A DNA stretch of 6,624 bases from Bacteroidota bacterium (GTDB lineage Bacteria > Bacteroidota > Bacteroidia > Chitinophagales > Chitinophagaceae), in NCBI GenBank assembly GCA_023427575.1, contig JAEZAY010000095.1, positions 1 through 6,624 of the forward strand, given 5' to 3'. Below the pieces are notes generated by a model, which was not told the origin of the DNA, ran no database searches, and was given only the letters and a program-made list of their open reading frames with translations. Shown piece after piece: positions 6,149 through 6,624 of this stretch. Both the position numbers and the translations under genes were made by a program. The first letter of the stretch is position 1; the number at the start of each line of letters is the position of its first letter.

Positions 6149-6184
6149 TTCCGGTTACAGATAAGCCGGAAAGCCTTTAAAGGC
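6149..6184 (+). promoter_or_regulatory. Leader hairpin and 12-bp palindrome ahead of the DUF983 gene
   Basis: TTCCGG (6149-6154) pairs with CCGGAA (6166-6171). The pairing continues inward as TTA with TAA (6155-6157 with 6162-6164), past one bulged G at 6165, giving a 9-bp stem closed by a CAGA loop. Directly after it, GCCTTTAAAGGC (6173-6184) is a perfect 12-bp palindrome. If transcription starts near 6143-6146 the hairpin is at the extreme 5' end of the mRNA, where it could slow decay or bind a regulator. No T-run follows, so it does not look like a terminator. I recognise no known riboswitch. Confidence 0.4.
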
Positions 6185-6214
6185 CGACTGATTTAATTAA
6201 CGAAAACTGATATT

Positions 6215-6624
6215 ATGTGTGCACAACATACCGACGTTAAACCAAACGCGCTTTTAAGCATTCTTGGAAATAAATGTCCGAGATGCCGTCGGGGAAAATT
6301 GTTTCAAACCGATAATGCCTATAACTTAAAAAAGTTCATGAAAATGCATGATAACTGTCCCGTTTGTGGCCAGCCGGTAGAACTGGAAGTGGGCTTTTAT
6401 TATGGTACGGGCTATGTAAGTTATGCATTGTCCATAGCCTTTTGCGTGGCTACCTTCATCGCCTGGTGGGTATTGATCGGTTTTTCATTCTCCGACAATC
6501 GGTTTATGTGGTGGGTGATCGCGAATGCCGTGGTTTTGATTGCACTTCAACCTGTGCTGATGCGTATGTCCCGAACCGTTTGGTTATGGTTCTTCGTAAA
6601 ATACAGTTCGAACTGGGATAAAGG
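6215..6624 (+). CDS. DUF983 family zinc-ribbon membrane protein, 3' end outside the window
   Basis: The frame opens at ATG 6215 and stays open to the right edge, giving 136 residues plus two bases. The N-terminal part is soluble and has two CxxC pairs, CPRC (21-24) and CPVC (48-51), expected to bind zinc, with the family-typical context NKCPRCRRGKLF and CPVCGQ. GFYYGTGYVSYALS (60-73) is the DUF983 signature entering the first membrane segment (about 67-90); a second segment follows at about 97-116. The product is thus a small inner-membrane protein of unknown biochemical role, common in Bacteroidota. No Shine-Dalgarno sequence precedes the ATG. It has its own likely promoter and a structured leader, so it is probably not simply a third gene of the upstream operon. 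The C-terminus WLWFFVKYSSNWDK looks close to the end of the family, so little is likely missing. Confidence 0.9.
   Translation, partial: MCAQHTDVKPNALLSILGNKCPRCRRGKLFQTDNAYNLKKFMKMHDNCPVCGQPVELEVGFYYGTGYVSYALSIAFCVATFIAWWVLIGFSFSDNRFMWWVIANAVVLIALQPVLMRMSRTVWLWFFVKYSSNWDK

Noticed and set aside
6364..6621. 85-codon plus-strand open frame at the right end
   Set aside because: It overlaps the DUF983 gene in another frame; the DUF983 frame has two CxxC pairs and a clear family signature, this one has none.

Overview
The window looks like ordinary chromosomal DNA from a member of the Bacteroidota, possibly the Chitinophagales or Sphingobacteriales. The support is indirect. Start codons mostly lack a Shine-Dalgarno sequence and follow A/T-rich leaders. 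Two intergenic regions hold exact matches to the Bacteroidota -7 promoter element TAnnTTTG. The proteins (a DUF983 protein, a lipoprotein M48 peptidase with a short 'C-ARNPVTGK' mature N-terminus, a cytosolic DsbA-fold protein) read like those of that phylum. No mobile element, CRISPR array, rRNA or tRNA gene was found.

Layout. Bases 1-358 (+) are the 3' part of a NudK-type Nudix hydrolase gene. It meets, with no base between the two stop codons, a minus-strand M48 metallopeptidase lipoprotein gene (359-1822). Upstream of that, on the same strand and 121 bp away, is a complete 925-residue aconitase of the AcnA/IRP1 type (1944-4721). A 164-bp divergent intergenic region separates aconitase from a plus-strand pair: a small Rossmann-fold-like protein of unknown function (4886-5419) and, 9 bp later, a DsbA-family thiol oxidoreductase of the FrnE type (5429-6073). 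After a structured 141-bp intergenic region with a likely promoter, a DUF983 zinc-ribbon membrane protein gene begins at 6215 and runs off the right edge.

How the genes relate. Aconitase serves the TCA cycle and carries an oxidant-sensitive [4Fe-4S] cluster. The divergent pair encodes a possible nucleotide-binding protein and a thiol-disulfide protein, so a redox link across the divergent promoter is conceivable but only inferred. The M48 peptidase is probably a periplasm-facing, membrane-anchored quality-control protease, and may be co-transcribed with aconitase or have its own promoter in the 121-bp gap.

The least ordinary signal is RNA structure placed inside genes. Perfect 10-bp inverted repeats followed by T-runs lie within the last 80 bases of both the nudK and the DsbA-family reading frames, ahead of their stop codons. 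The nudK copy is also well placed to end the opposing M48 transcript. The DUF983 leader has a hairpin and a 12-bp palindrome downstream of paired TTATATAA sites. I see no clear previously undescribed system.
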